Below the pieces are notes generated by a model, which was not told the origin of the DNA, did not search any database, and saw nothing but the letters and a program-made list of their open reading frames with translations. The translations under genes and the position numbers were made by a program. Of a DNA stretch of 64,000 nt, positions 50,874 to 60,053 are shown piece by piece. Numbering within the stretch: position 1 is the stretch's first letter; the number at the start of each line of letters is the position of its first letter. Source of the DNA: Collinsella sp. BA40 (GTDB lineage Bacteria > Actinomycetota > Coriobacteriia > Coriobacteriales > Coriobacteriaceae); contig NZ_VOWY01000001.1 in assembly GCF_008014645.1 (NCBI RefSeq), positions 185,479 to 249,478 on the forward strand, in the 5' to 3' direction.

Positions 50874-51198
50874 GACGCGCGCCGTCACGGTCAGGCGGCC
50901 AGTCGCCAAGGGGGCGGACCGCTTCGGCAACCCCGTGGTCGAATACGAGCCCGAGGGGGTGGCGGGCGCCCTCGTGGCTCCCGGCGCGACCTCGGACCTC
51001 GACGCGGCGCGCCCGGACGGCGCACGCGTCGCCGTCACGGTCCATTTCCCCAAGTCATACGCGAAGCCGCTGAAGGGCTGCGAGGTCGTCGTGGGCGGTC
51101 GGACGTACCGCGTCGTCGGCGACCCGCAGCCCTATGCGGACGAGAACTGCCCCGGGCCGTTCGGGCTCGCGGCGGAATGCGAGGCGGTCGATGGGTAG
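50860..51198 (+). CDS. Head closure / stopper protein
   Basis: This 112-residue beta-rich protein (VTVRRPVAKGADRFGNPVVEYEPEGVAGALVAPG ... VVVGGRTYRVVGDPQPY) fits the head-closure family (SPP1 gp16-like) that seals the filled head. It overlaps genes on both sides, consistent with coupled morphogenesis genes. Confidence 0.7.
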   Translation: MELIRTRAVTVRRPVAKGADRFGNPVVEYEPEGVAGALVAPGATSDLDAARPDGARVAVTVHFPKSYAKPLKGCEVVVGGRTYRVVGDPQPYADENCPGPFGLAAECEAVDG

Positions 51199-51448
51199 CG
51201 TGCGCTACAAGCCGAGCGCGGCGGCGAAGCGGAAGATCCTGAACAGCCCCGCGTGCGTGGCCATGGTCGACCAGCACGCCCAGCGCGTGAGGGCGGCGGC
51301 GGACGCCATGGGGAGCGCGACCTACGCCGCCGACACCCGCCCGGGGCGCGTCCGCGCCCACGGCATCGTCTACACGCCCAGCGAGCACGCCATACGCTCC
51401 AACGCGAAGCACAACACGCTGCTCAAGGCGCTCTACGGAGGAAGGTGA
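51191..51448 (+). CDS. Minor neck protein (HK97 gp10-like)
   Basis: This 85-residue protein has the pattern KRKILNSPACVAMVDQHAQRVRAAADAM ... TRPGRVRAHGIVYTPSEHAIRSNAKHNTLLKAL, matching short HK97 gp10-type proteins of the head-tail junction. ATG 51191 overlaps the previous gene by 8 nt; the longer frame from 51134 is rejected. Confidence 0.68.
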   Translation: MGSVRYKPSAAAKRKILNSPACVAMVDQHAQRVRAAADAMGSATYAADTRPGRVRAHGIVYTPSEHAIRSNAKHNTLLKALYGGR

Positions 51449-51452
51449 GTCG

Positions 51453-51800
51453 ATGGCGTTCTCCATCATCCAGGCGCTCATAGAGTGGCTGCCCGGCGAG
51501 ATCGGCGTCCCGGCGCACGACGCGCCGCCCGACCCCAGGCCGCGCAGGTTCGCGACCGTCGAGCGCGTGGGCGGCGAGAGCGCGGTCGGAATCGACCGCC
51601 CCGTCCTCGCCGTCCAGCTCTGGGCGCCCTCCAACGCCGAGGCGGAGGAGCTCGCCCTGGAATGCCGCGAAGCGCTCAACCTGAGGGCGGCATCCATCCC
51701 GCGCGTCCACGGCGCGCACGCGAGCTCGCCCGTCAGCTTCCCCGACCCAGATTCAAGAAGCGCCCGCTACCAGATCACGGTGCGGGCTACCACGCAGTAA
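51453..51800 (+). CDS. Tail terminator protein
   Basis: This 115-residue protein (IQALIEWLPGEIGVPAHDAPPDPRPRRFATVERVGGES ... LALECREALNLRAASIPRVHGAHASSPVSFPDPDSRSARYQITVRATT) has the fold pattern and place of tail terminators, which stop tail-tube growth. GGAGG precedes ATG 51453. Confidence 0.72.
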   Translation: MAFSIIQALIEWLPGEIGVPAHDAPPDPRPRRFATVERVGGESAVGIDRPVLAVQLWAPSNAEAEELALECREALNLRAASIPRVHGAHASSPVSFPDPDSRSARYQITVRATTQ

Positions 51801-51809
51801 GGAGATCAA

Positions 51810-52382
51810 ATGGCACAGACCAATGTGGACGCCACCAACGTGGGCGTCGGCAAGCCCAAGGTCGGCGGCGCCGTGTTCATCGCGCCCGTGGGATCCAAGC
51901 TCCCCACGGACGCGTCGTCCCCGCTCGACCCCGCATTCAAGTGCATCGGCTATATCAGCGAGGACGGCATCACCTTCACCGAGGAGCGCGACAGCGCCGA
52001 GCTCGTCGCGTGGGGCGGCGACACCGTGAGCTCGTCCCAGACCTCTTATAAGGAGAATGTGAGCTTCACCCCCATCGAGACCCGCCCCGAGGTGGCCAAG
52101 ATGGAGTACGGCGACGACAACGTCGAGGTCGAGGCGGGCAAGATGCACATCAAGCACACCTCCGCGCCGCTCCCCGAGAAGGCGCTCGTGTGCGAGACGG
52201 TGCCCAACGAGAAGACGGTCACCCGCTACGTCGTCGAGCGCGCGAAGCTCACCGAGAAGGGTGACCTCGCCCTGAACGACTCCGACCCGCTTGCACGCGA
52301 GTGCACGTTCGCCGCCCTGCCCGGAGCGGACGGCGTGACCGTGCACGAGTACCATGCCATCACCGGCCTCACCGCGGAATAG
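51810..52382 (+). CDS. Major tail tube protein
   Basis: This 190-residue protein begins VGVGKPKVGGAVFIAPVGSKLPTDASSPLDPAFKCIGYISEDGITFTEERDSAELVAWGG, the typical N-terminal half of siphophage tube proteins. Strong codon optimisation suggests high expression. AAGGAG precedes ATG 51810. It lies just before the G/GT chaperones. Confidence 0.85.
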   Translation: MAQTNVDATNVGVGKPKVGGAVFIAPVGSKLPTDASSPLDPAFKCIGYISEDGITFTEERDSAELVAWGGDTVSSSQTSYKENVSFTPIETRPEVAKMEYGDDNVEVEAGKMHIKHTSAPLPEKALVCETVPNEKTVTRYVVERAKLTEKGDLALNDSDPLARECTFAALPGADGVTVHEYHAITGLTAE

Positions 52383-52390
52383 GAGCGGGA

Positions 52391-52744
52391 ATGGCAGACA
52401 TCATCGATATCTCCGAGCTGTCAGACGAGCAGGTCGCGGAGATGAGGCGCCAGCTGGCCGAGAAGGAGGGGCGCCCCGCGCATCCGCCCGTGCGTCACGT
52501 CGAGGTCGACGGCATCGAGCTCGACGTGGACATGCGCCGCATGCGCGACTACCGCACGCTCGCGCTCATCGCCAAGGTCGAGCGAGGGGACGAGTTCGCC
52601 GCGGTCGAGCTGTTCCAGTGGATCTTGGGCGGCGACCTCGACCGGGTGGTCGAGGAGCTGTCCGACGAGGACGGCTTCTGCGATGCCGAGGCGTTCGCGC
52701 GCTTCTCCGCGCGCGTCCTCGAGGAGGTCGGCGCAAAAAACTGA
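52391..52744 (+). CDS. Tail assembly chaperone G
   Basis: This 117-residue protein sits between tube and tape-measure genes and ends at a slippery site, as lambda gpG does. It has an acidic helical body (YRTLALIAKVERGDEFAAVELFQWILGGDLDRVVEELSDEDGFCDAEAFARFSARVLEEVG). It should bind the tape measure during tail assembly. ATG 52391 follows AGGAGCGGG. Confidence 0.8.
   Translation: MADIIDISELSDEQVAEMRRQLAEKEGRPAHPPVRHVEVDGIELDVDMRRMRDYRTLALIAKVERGDEFAAVELFQWILGGDLDRVVEELSDEDGFCDAEAFARFSARVLEEVGAKN
52735..52741 (+). promoter_or_regulatory. Programmed -1 frameshift site (A AAA AAC)
   Basis: The heptamer AAAAAAC is in the correct phase (A-AAA-AAC) two codons before the G stop. A -1 slip continues into the frame at 52744, joining G to the downstream T region and giving a GT protein of about 248 residues, as in lambda and many siphophages. 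Confidence 0.85.
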
Positions 52745-53139
52745 TGGCGCTCGCGCGCGCCCTGGTCGAGCATCCGGCCGAGGTGCGGGCGGATTTCCAG
52801 GAGCACTACGGGCTCGACATCGACCGCATGGGGGACGCGTTCTCGTGCCTCCATGCGGCCGACCTGCTCATGCAGCTGCCCGAGGGCGCGCGCACGCGGA
52901 TCGCCTACGACCCGCGCGCCGCTTGGACGTCCGACCGCACGCTCGCGGCCGCGACGGTGAACGCCCCGCACAACCTCGTGTGGATGCAGTCGAAGGACGG
53001 GCGCCGCGGGCGCAACCGCCCGAAGCCCATCGGGCCGTTCGAGGACCGGACGCGCCGCAAGGGCGAGGGCATAGCCATGACGATCGAGGAACTCGAGGAG
53101 CACCTCGCACGGGTGAGAACGGAGGTGCTTGATGGCTAG
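52744..53139 (+). CDS. Tail assembly chaperone T region (made by -1 frameshift)
   Basis: This 131-residue frame (ALARALVEHPAEVRADFQEHYGLDIDRMGDAFSCLHAADLLMQLPEGARTRIAYDP ...) is open from the -1 frame at the slippery site. It is probably made mainly as a G-T fusion; an ATG at 52744 overlaps the G stop (TGATG), so independent initiation is possible but lacks a ribosome-binding site. Its end overlaps the tape-measure start. Confidence 0.8.
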   Translation: MALARALVEHPAEVRADFQEHYGLDIDRMGDAFSCLHAADLLMQLPEGARTRIAYDPRAAWTSDRTLAAATVNAPHNLVWMQSKDGRRGRNRPKPIGPFEDRTRRKGEGIAMTIEELEEHLARVRTEVLDG

Positions 53140-55633
53140 CACGGAGCTCGGAGCGGCCTACGTGACCGTGATGCCGAGCATGAAGGACTTCCAGTCACAG
53201 GTCGACTCCGGCGTGAAGCGGGCCTTCGGCGGCGTCAAGGGCATCGTGTCCGGCGCGCTCGCCGCGGGCGCCGCGGCGGCGGGCGCGAAGTTCAGCTCAG
53301 CCGCCATGCAGGCCTACGCGGACTTCGAGCAGCTGCAGGGTGGCATCGAGACCATGTTCAAGGGCTCGGCGTCGACCGTGGCGGCATACGCCGCCGAGGC
53401 ATACAAGAGCGCGGGCCTGTCCGCGAACAGCTACATGGAGCAGGTGACGAGCTTCTCGGCGAGCCTGCTGCAGGGGCTGGGCGGCGACACCGCCAAGGCG
53501 GCGCGCTATGCCGACCAGGCGGTCAAGGACATGTCCGACAACGTCAACAAGTTCGGCTCGAACATCCAGAGCGTCCAGGACGCCTACCAGGGATTCTCGA
53601 AGCAGAACTTCACGATGCTCGACAACCTCAAGCTCGGCTATGGCGGCACCAAGGCCGAGATGGAGCGGCTCATCGCCGACGCGAACAAGGTCAAGGCCGC
53701 CCATGGGGAGATGGCGGACCTCTCCATCGACAGCTTCGCCGACATCACCGAGGCGATCCACGTGGTGCAGACCGAGATGGGCATCACCGGGACCACGGCG
53801 GCGGAGGCCGCCACGACCATCTCGGGCTCCGTCGCGAGCATGCGGGCGTCCTGGAAGAACTGGCTCGCGGGTCTCGCCAACGACGAGGCGGACGTGGGCG
53901 CGCTCACCGACCAGCTGGTCGACAGCGCCGTGACCGCGGCGGGTAACATCATCCCGCGCATGGGGCAGATCGCGTCGTCGCTGGGCGAGACGCTCATGGC
54001 CAAGGGCCCGGAGATCGCCTCCAAGCTCGGCGGGGCGTTGCTCGACGCGCTGCCGCAGACGCTGTCCCAGACGTTCCGCAGCTCGGTGCAGCTGTGGGAC
54101 ATGGGCGGCACCCTCGAGGAGAAGGTGCGGCTGACCTTCGGATACCTCAAGGCCGTGGTGGCGCAGGAGTTCTCGGGGATGCTCTCGGCCCTGGGGCCGG
54201 AGGTCGAGGGCTTCGCGTCCAAGATCGCGGGCGCGGCAGGGGCCGTGGCGGCGTTCAAGGGGGTCTCGTCCATCGGCGGCATCGCCGCCGGCATCGCCCC
54301 GCAGCTCATGTCCGCGGGCAAGTCCGCCGGGTTCTTCGTCAAGAGCTTCGCCGGCATCGCGAGGACGCAGGGCGTGGGAACGGCGCTCTCGATGCTCGCG
54401 AGGAACCTCACCGCCACGGGCGGCGCCCTGTCGTTCCTGACGAGCCCCATCGCGCTCGTCGTGGGCGCTATCGCCGCGCTCGCCGGCGCATTCGCCTACT
54501 TCTACACCACCAACGAGGGGTTCCGCTCCACCATCGACGGCATCGGCGCGACGATGATGACATCGATGGGGCCGGCGCTGGCATCCATAGGCCAGACGCT
54601 CGGCGACCTCGCCGCGACCGTGATGCCGCAGATCCAGGCGGCGCTCTCGGCGGTCGCGCCCGTTATCATGCAGATTCTCACCGTCGTCGCTCAGCTCGGC
54701 GCGGCCCTGGCGCCCATCATCGCCCAGGTCGTCGCGACCGTGCTGCCTATCCTCGCGCAAATCATCGCTGCGGTGGTGCAGGTGGCGAGCGCGATCATGG
54801 TCGCCGTCATGCCGGTGCTGCAGCAGATAGTCGCGGCCATCCAGACCGCGATGCCCTTCATCCAGGCGGTCATAACCACGGTGATGGGCGCCGTGCTCGG
54901 CGTCATCCAGGCGGTGTGGCCCGCCATCAAGGGCATCATCGACGGCGCGCTCGCGGTCATCCAGACGGTCATCACGGCCGTGATGCAGGCGATAAGCGGC
55001 GACTGGGAGGGCGCGTGGAACACCATCTCGACCTTCCTGTCGGGAGCATGGGAGAGCATCAAGGGCGCCGTCTCGGACGGCATCCAGGGGGTGTGCGACT
55101 TCTTCTCGGGCCTCGGCAGCAAGATCCTCAGCGCTATCGGCGATGTGGGAAGCCTGCTATGGGACGCCGGCAAGTCCATCATCGACGGCCTGTGGCGCGG
55201 CCTCAAGAGCGCATGGGACAACGTGACCGGATGGTTCGGCGAGATCACCTCCGCTATCCCCAACCTCAAAGGTCCGCGCTCCGTCGACGCCAGGCTGCTG
55301 GTGGGCAACGGCCGCGTCATCATGGACGGCCTGCTCGGCGGCATGAAGGACGGTTGGACGGGAGTCGAGGGGTACCTCTCCGAGCGAACGGACGCCATTT
55401 CGTCTGCTTTCGGCGGCGCCATGGCGGATATCGAGGATCCCGCTTCCTGGGGCTCCATGAGGTCGGACGTCCGTATCGCCGCCGACGCATCCTCTGCCGT
55501 CGGTCCCGAGGGGCCCGATGCCGTGATGGAGCGCGTGCTCGACGTACTCGTGCAGATCCTCGAGGCGCTCGATAAGTTTCCGAAGGGCATGAGCCCGAGG
55601 GAGTTCAGAAGGGCGGTGGCCGCTTGTGTCTAG
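53132..55633 (+). CDS. Tape measure protein
   Basis: This 833-residue protein sets tail length, about 125 nm at roughly 0.15 nm per residue. It has a tail-length tape-measure N-terminus (LGAAYVTVMPSMKDFQSQVDSGVKRAFGGVKG), a transglycosylase-free helical body, an alanine-rich hydrophobic region (about 440-620, MQIQAALSAVAPVIMQIL repeats), a GLxxAWDNVTGWFGEITS block and an acidic end. GGAGGTG precedes ATG 53132. It overlaps the Dit gene. Confidence 0.92.
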   Translation: MASTELGAAYVTVMPSMKDFQSQVDSGVKRAFGGVKGIVSGALAAGAAAAGAKFSSAAMQAYADFEQLQGGIETMFKGSASTVAAYAAEAYKSAGLSANSYMEQVTSFSASLLQGLGGDTAKAARYADQAVKDMSDNVNKFGSNIQSVQDAYQGFSKQNFTMLDNLKLGYGGTKAEMERLIADANKVKAAHGEMADLSIDSFADITEAIHVVQTEMGITGTTAAEAATTISGSVASMRASWKNWLAGLANDEADVGALTDQLVDSAVTAAGNIIPRMGQIASSLGETLMAKGPEIASKLGGALLDALPQTLSQTFRSSVQLWDMGGTLEEKVRLTFGYLKAVVAQEFSGMLSALGPEVEGFASKIAGAAGAVAAFKGVSSIGGIAAGIAPQLMSAGKSAGFFVKSFAGIARTQGVGTALSMLARNLTATGGALSFLTSPIALVVGAIAALAGAFAYFYTTNEGFRSTIDGIGATMMTSMGPALASIGQTLGDLAATVMPQIQAALSAVAPVIMQILTVVAQLGAALAPIIAQVVATVLPILAQIIAAVVQVASAIMVAVMPVLQQIVAAIQTAMPFIQAVITTVMGAVLGVIQAVWPAIKGIIDGALAVIQTVITAVMQAISGDWEGAWNTISTFLSGAWESIKGAVSDGIQGVCDFFSGLGSKILSAIGDVGSLLWDAGKSIIDGLWRGLKSAWDNVTGWFGEITSAIPNLKGPRSVDARLLVGNGRVIMDGLLGGMKDGWTGVEGYLSERTDAISSAFGGAMADIEDPASWGSMRSDVRIAADASSAVGPEGPDAVMERVLDVLVQILEALDKFPKGMSPREFRRAVAACV

Positions 55634-56447
55634 GCTCGCCTACGAGAGCGCTACGGGGCCGGAGGCCGTATCGCTCGACGGACCCGTGATCTTCGCGGGC
55701 GCCGCGTGTGCATTGCGTGGCAGGCAGCTCTCTTACACGCTCGGCACCCGGGGCGCGGGAGGGATCTCCCGCCATGCGCGGGAGGTCTTGCTGGACATCA
55801 CGAGCGTCGATGGCGCGGCGCTCGATGCGCTCGGCGAGGTCCTCGACCGCGATGCGGCGGCCGGGGAGCCAGGGAGCCTGGTGGTCGATGGAGTGTGGCG
55901 CACGCGCGCCCTCGCGGTCGCGCAGGACGTCAAGCGGGTCTCCCCGTGGTCGGTCTCCGCGGCGCTGAAGCTCGTGCTCGCAGACGGCGTCTGGCGCAGG
56001 AGGGAGACGACGGAGTTCACGGCTCCCGAGGCATCTGGTCCGGCTGGCCTCGACCTGCCCTGCGACCTCCCGTGCGACCTCGGGTCCCCGCCCACCCGCT
56101 CCGTTCTCTCAGTGGGCGGTTTCGCTCCGGCATGGGCGCGCATCACGGTGTACGGCCCCGCCATCAACCCCTGCGTGGTCATCGGAGCCAACCGCTATCA
56201 GGTTGACGCGACGGTGCCGGCGGGCGGCTACATGGTAGTGGACGGCATGGCGGGCACCGTCGAGGTGGTCGACGGGAACGGGGACGTTGCGAGCGTCTTT
56301 GCCAAGGCGCATCGCGGCGGTGGTGCCGGGCGCGGCGAGTACATCTTCGAGAAGATCGCCCCAGGCGAGCACGAGGTCTCGTGGAGCCGTGGATTCGGCT
56401 TCGACGTCACGGTCTACGAGGAGAGGGGCGAGCCGCCATGGAGCTGA
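55626..56447 (+). CDS. Distal tail protein (Dit-like)
   Basis: This 273-residue protein follows the tape measure as Dit proteins do and shows SYTLGTRGAGGISRHAREVLLDITS, GSLVVDGVWRTRALAVAQDVK and a galectin-like C-terminal part (ITVYGPAINPCVVIGANRYQVDATVPAGGYMVVDGMAGTVEV), the usual Dit domains. GTG 55626 lies in the end of the tape-measure gene. It forms the tail-tip hub. Confidence 0.78.
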   Translation: MSRLAYESATGPEAVSLDGPVIFAGAACALRGRQLSYTLGTRGAGGISRHAREVLLDITSVDGAALDALGEVLDRDAAAGEPGSLVVDGVWRTRALAVAQDVKRVSPWSVSAALKLVLADGVWRRRETTEFTAPEASGPAGLDLPCDLPCDLGSPPTRSVLSVGGFAPAWARITVYGPAINPCVVIGANRYQVDATVPAGGYMVVDGMAGTVEVVDGNGDVASVFAKAHRGGGAGRGEYIFEKIAPGEHEVSWSRGFGFDVTVYEERGEPPWS

Positions 56448-57694
56448 TCGTGCTCGACGAGCGCCTGCAGGCTTACGCGGCATCCCGCGACTTCGACCTC
56501 GATATGGCCATAGGCGAGGACGAGAACGACTTCAGCCTGGTCTGCCGGGATGTCGAACCGGTACCGCGCGGCTACGTGCTCATCGACGGCACGGAATACG
56601 GCGGCGTGATCGACCGCTGCACCCTGAAGGTCGAGGGCCGCGCGAGCACGGCGACCTATAGCGGCCGCACGTGGCACGGCATCCTCGACAGCAAGGTGAT
56701 CGAGCCGGACCCCGGTCAGAGCCATCTCGCCGTATCGGGGGATGCCAACGCGGTCCTCGCGTCGCTCGTCTCCCGCCTTGGGCTCGGGGCGTTGTTCGCC
56801 GCCAGGGCGGCCCCGAGCGGCATCGAGGTGTCGTACGCGTTCGATCGCTACACGAGCGGCTACCACGGCGTTCGAAAGATGCTTATGAGCTCCGGCGCCA
56901 AGCTCAAGGCGGCCTTCGACGGCTCGCGTGTCGCGGTGTGGGCGGAACGATGCAGCGAGCATCGGGACGAGGTCGACTCCGATCTCATCGATTTCGAAGT
57001 GGTTCGCGAGCACTCGCCCGTCAACCACCTCATCGGGCTGGGCAGCGGACAGGGCGCGGAGCGGGCGGTGTGCCATTGGTACGCCGATGCACAGGGACGG
57101 GTGTCTCAGGCGCAGAGCCTTTTCGGCCTGGACGAGAGGTCGGCGGTCTACGACTACAGCAACGCGGCCGCCGAGGAGCTGCGGGTCGAGACGCGCAAGA
57201 AGCTCGAGGAGCTGCAGGGCCAGGGCGGCGTGTCGGTCGAGGTGCGCGACGGCTTCGAGATGGACGTGGGAGACACGGTTACCGGCCGGGACAACTCCAC
57301 GGGCATCGCCGTGTCGGCGCGCATCGTCAAGAAGATCGCGGCCGTGAAGGACGGGCAGCTCACCGTCGATTACGAGGTGGGCGCAGAGAAGGCTAGCCGA
57401 TCGCTCGCGGGCAGCGCGGAATCATCCGGCGGCGGGCACTCGTACGACGCCGGCCGCGGCTTGAAGTTGGAGGGCTACACCTTCAGCGCCGAGGTCGCGG
57501 GCGAGGACCTGGCTGCCGTTGAGTCCAAGGCCGCCGAGGCGGTGCGAACGGCATCGGGGGCGATGGCGGCCGTGGGTGCGTCGGTGGCCGAGGTGCGGGC
57601 GAGGTTGCCCGTGACAGCGACGCGCAGCGGGCGCGAGGTCGCCGTCGGCATAGATCTGGTGGGCGCGGACGAGGCGAACGGCTGGTTCGCGTGA
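56438..57694 (+). CDS. Tail tip protein (ReqiPepy6 Gp37-like)
   Basis: This 418-residue protein resembles the Gp37-like tail proteins of siphophages: LDERLQAYAASRDFDLDMAIGEDENDFSLV, YTCSGRTWHGIL-type segment (TATYSGRTWHGILDSKVIEP) and SSGAKLKAAFDGSRVAVWAER. It probably builds the tail baseplate (Tal position). ATG 56438 overlaps Dit by 10 nt; a longer frame is rejected. An alpha-helical end (EDLAAVESKAAEAVRTASGAMAAVGASVAEV) may link to fibres. Confidence 0.78.
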   Translation: MELIVLDERLQAYAASRDFDLDMAIGEDENDFSLVCRDVEPVPRGYVLIDGTEYGGVIDRCTLKVEGRASTATYSGRTWHGILDSKVIEPDPGQSHLAVSGDANAVLASLVSRLGLGALFAARAAPSGIEVSYAFDRYTSGYHGVRKMLMSSGAKLKAAFDGSRVAVWAERCSEHRDEVDSDLIDFEVVREHSPVNHLIGLGSGQGAERAVCHWYADAQGRVSQAQSLFGLDERSAVYDYSNAAAEELRVETRKKLEELQGQGGVSVEVRDGFEMDVGDTVTGRDNSTGIAVSARIVKKIAAVKDGQLTVDYEVGAEKASRSLAGSAESSGGGHSYDAGRGLKLEGYTFSAEVAGEDLAAVESKAAEAVRTASGAMAAVGASVAEVRARLPVTATRSGREVAVGIDLVGADEANGWFA

Positions 57695-57734
57695 CGCCGG
57701 GTGAGATAGAAAACCACAACATAAGGAGGACGCT

Positions 57735-58643
57735 ATGGCGGGAAAGGCCATGTCCGAGGAAGCGGGCCGCGAGCTCGTAAACACATCTAAGTCCAAGTTC
57801 GCGGGCTCCATCGCGTTGAGCGGCCTGCAGATCCAGCTCAAGAACGCGCAGTCGTCCCCGGCGGTGCTGTCGAGCGCTACCATCCCGACAGCGAGCGGCT
57901 CGGCGCCCGGCGCGATGAGCGCCGCCGACAAGGCGAAGCTGGACGGCGTGCAGACGGGTGCGAACAAGTACGTCCTGCCTGTGGCGGGCAAGTCTCTCGG
58001 CGGCGTCAAGACAACGTCGGACGTGGCGAGCGCGGCGGGCTACACCCCCAGCCCCATCGTGGACGGCGTGGTCTACTACAAGGACACGCTCTATCCGCCC
58101 GCGAGCCAGACGGCCCCGGGCACGATGAGCGCCGAGGACAAGAAGAAGCTCGACGGCATCGAGGACGGCGCCACGTGCGTCATCGTCGACGACTGGCCCG
58201 AGCCTCGGTCCCAGAACGCGGTGTCGTCGGGCGGCGTCCACGAGAAGCTCAAGAGCGTGAGCGACTACCTCTCCCTGAAGGCCCCGCTCGCCAGCCCCGC
58301 GCTGTCGGGAACGCCGACGGCCCCCACGCCGTCCGCGGCCGACAACTCCACCAAGATCGCGACCACGGCCTTCGTCCAGACCGCCGTGCGCGAGGCGGTG
58401 ACGGGCGCGACCGCCTACCAGGGCGGCGCGGAGAGCTACGCCGCCATCATCGCCACGGCCTACAAGCCCGGCTGGTACTGGGTCGTGAAGACGCCCGGCG
58501 CCTACGCGGGGCAGGCGTGCGAGGCGGGCGACATGGTGTTCGCCAACACGGCGAAGGGCTCGACCTCGAAGGACAGCGACTTCGACATCATCCAGAGCAA
58601 CATCGACTTCGTGACCGCCGCAGACGTCAAGGGCTGGTTCTAG
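57735..58643 (+). CDS. Tail fibre / host-specificity protein
   Basis: This 302-residue protein has two copies of the fibre motif PGTMSAEDKKKLDGIEDGA (near 57 and 130), typical of phage fibre shafts, plus SKSLGGVKTTSDVASAAGYTPSPIV. The C-terminus (GWYWVVKTPGAYAGQACEAGDMVFANTAKGSTSKDSDFDIIQSN) is a beta-rich tip domain. AAGGAGGA precedes ATG 57735. It opens a run of three fibre-like genes. Confidence 0.75.
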   Translation: MAGKAMSEEAGRELVNTSKSKFAGSIALSGLQIQLKNAQSSPAVLSSATIPTASGSAPGAMSAADKAKLDGVQTGANKYVLPVAGKSLGGVKTTSDVASAAGYTPSPIVDGVVYYKDTLYPPASQTAPGTMSAEDKKKLDGIEDGATCVIVDDWPEPRSQNAVSSGGVHEKLKSVSDYLSLKAPLASPALSGTPTAPTPSAADNSTKIATTAFVQTAVREAVTGATAYQGGAESYAAIIATAYKPGWYWVVKTPGAYAGQACEAGDMVFANTAKGSTSKDSDFDIIQSNIDFVTAADVKGWF

Positions 58644-58644
58644 C

Positions 58645-59271
58645 ATGGCTGCGGCGCGGCGGGCGATGTCGGAGGAGTCGGGTCGCGAGCTCGCGGCCCA
58701 GGTGAAGGCTGCTGCGGCGGGAAAGGCTGACATCGGGCACTCGCACCCATGGGCCGACGTGGCGGGCAAGCCGTCTACGTTCCCGCCCCAGCCCCACACG
58801 CACCCCTACGCGGGGGCGTCGAGCGCGGGCGGGGCCGCCACCTCGGCTCTGAAGCTCTCGACAGCCCGCACCATCACGTTGACGGGCGCGGTGAGCGGCA
58901 GCGCGAGCTTCGACGGCAGCAGGAATGTGACCATCGCCACCACGGGCGGCGGCGGTTCCGCGCAGCAGCCGAAGATGCTCTACGACAACGGCTTCTGGCG
59001 CGTCATCGACCACGGCGGCACGCTGTCGTGCACGGCGCGCAACATCAAGACGGGCTCGGGGAGCTGGGACGCCATCGAGTGCAGGTACACCGTGCCCGCT
59101 GAGCTGCGGCCCGCCGTCGAGGTCATCGCCGCATGCGCCACGCAGAGCGGAGACAGCGGCGCGGGCTTCATCCGGGTCAAGCCCGACGGCAAGATCTCGA
59201 TGGGGCAGCTCGGCAACGCGGGGACCGCCGAGCCGCGCTTCGGGCAGGTCATATGGGTGCCTGGAATGTAA
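58645..59271 (+). CDS. Fibre protein with C-terminal receptor-binding-like domain
   Basis: This 208-residue protein begins like the previous fibre (MSEESGRELAAQV) and has SHPWADVAGKPSTFPPQPHTHPY, a histidine-rich shaft motif. The last 100 residues (YDNGFWRVIDHGGTLSCTARNIKTGSGSWDAIECRYTVPAELRPAVEVIAACATQ ...) form a domain repeated in the next gene. It starts one base after the preceding stop. Confidence 0.7.
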   Translation: MAAARRAMSEESGRELAAQVKAAAAGKADIGHSHPWADVAGKPSTFPPQPHTHPYAGASSAGGAATSALKLSTARTITLTGAVSGSASFDGSRNVTIATTGGGGSAQQPKMLYDNGFWRVIDHGGTLSCTARNIKTGSGSWDAIECRYTVPAELRPAVEVIAACATQSGDSGAGFIRVKPDGKISMGQLGNAGTAEPRFGQVIWVPGM

Positions 59272-59285
59272 GAAAGGGGTCGTGA

Positions 59286-60053
59286 ATGGCGATCGAATTG
59301 GTTGACGGCCATGCCGGGCGGGCACATATCTCGTCCGAAGACCTGGCAGCCCTTAACGTCGGCGTGGTCGGCTTGGAAGGCTGCATCTTCGACTGGGGGC
59401 AGAATTTCCAGTGCACGATGAGCACGAGCAACCGAGCGACCATAGCCACGGGTGCAGGCATGGTGAAGGGGCTGCGCTTCTGGGCGAAGGGCACCGAGAG
59501 CCTGACGGTCCAGAGCGGGTCGCAGGGATTGAAGCGCCACGACCTGGTGGTTGCCCGATATAAGAAGGACCCGAGTGGAGTGGAGTCCGTGGCCTTGGAG
59601 GTCATCAAAGGAGCTCCGCATGCGTCCGCGCCCTCCGATCCCGCCGTCGGCGCGGACGGGATGGCGCTGTGGCGCATCCCGCTGGATGGCCTGTCGGTAG
59701 GCAATCCCGTGCGAATGGCTCCGATCGTGCCGAGCCTGCAGTCCCTTGGATGCAAGAAGCTGTACGAGAACGACTATTGGAGAGTTATTAGGCACGGTGG
59801 CGCCTGCACGGTTTACGTGCGGAATATTATCACCGATTCGGGGCCCTGGGACACTCTCGATTGCAAGTATAACGTGCCCGCCGAGCTGCGGCCCGCCACC
59901 GAGTGCCTCGCCGCCTGCTGCACGCAAGACGGAGACGGAGGCGCCGGGTTCGTGCGGGTCAAGACCGACGGAACGATCTCGGTGGGCCAGCTGGGAGGCG
60001 GCGGCACCAACAAGGTTCGCTTCGGCCAGCTCACATGGGTCCCGGGGATGTGA
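59286..60053 (+). CDS. Fibre protein with the same C-terminal domain
   Basis: This 255-residue protein has its own N-terminal baseplate-attachment-like domain (LVDGHAGRAHISSEDLAALNVGVVGLEGCIFDWGQNF) and a C-terminal domain paralogous to the preceding protein: YWRVIRHGG, PAELRPATECLAACCTQ, GTISVGQLGGGG, WVPGM. Lower GC between 59440 and 59870 suggests exchange. It probably binds the receptor or assists the amidase. Confidence 0.68.
   Translation: MAIELVDGHAGRAHISSEDLAALNVGVVGLEGCIFDWGQNFQCTMSTSNRATIATGAGMVKGLRFWAKGTESLTVQSGSQGLKRHDLVVARYKKDPSGVESVALEVIKGAPHASAPSDPAVGADGMALWRIPLDGLSVGNPVRMAPIVPSLQSLGCKKLYENDYWRVIRHGGACTVYVRNIITDSGPWDTLDCKYNVPAELRPATECLAACCTQDGDGGAGFVRVKTDGTISVGQLGGGGTNKVRFGQLTWVPGM

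Noticed and set aside
57735..60053. Diversity-generating retroelement acting on the fibre genes
   Set aside because: The paralogous tip domains suggested it, but there is no reverse transcriptase and no adenine-biased template/variable repeat pair.
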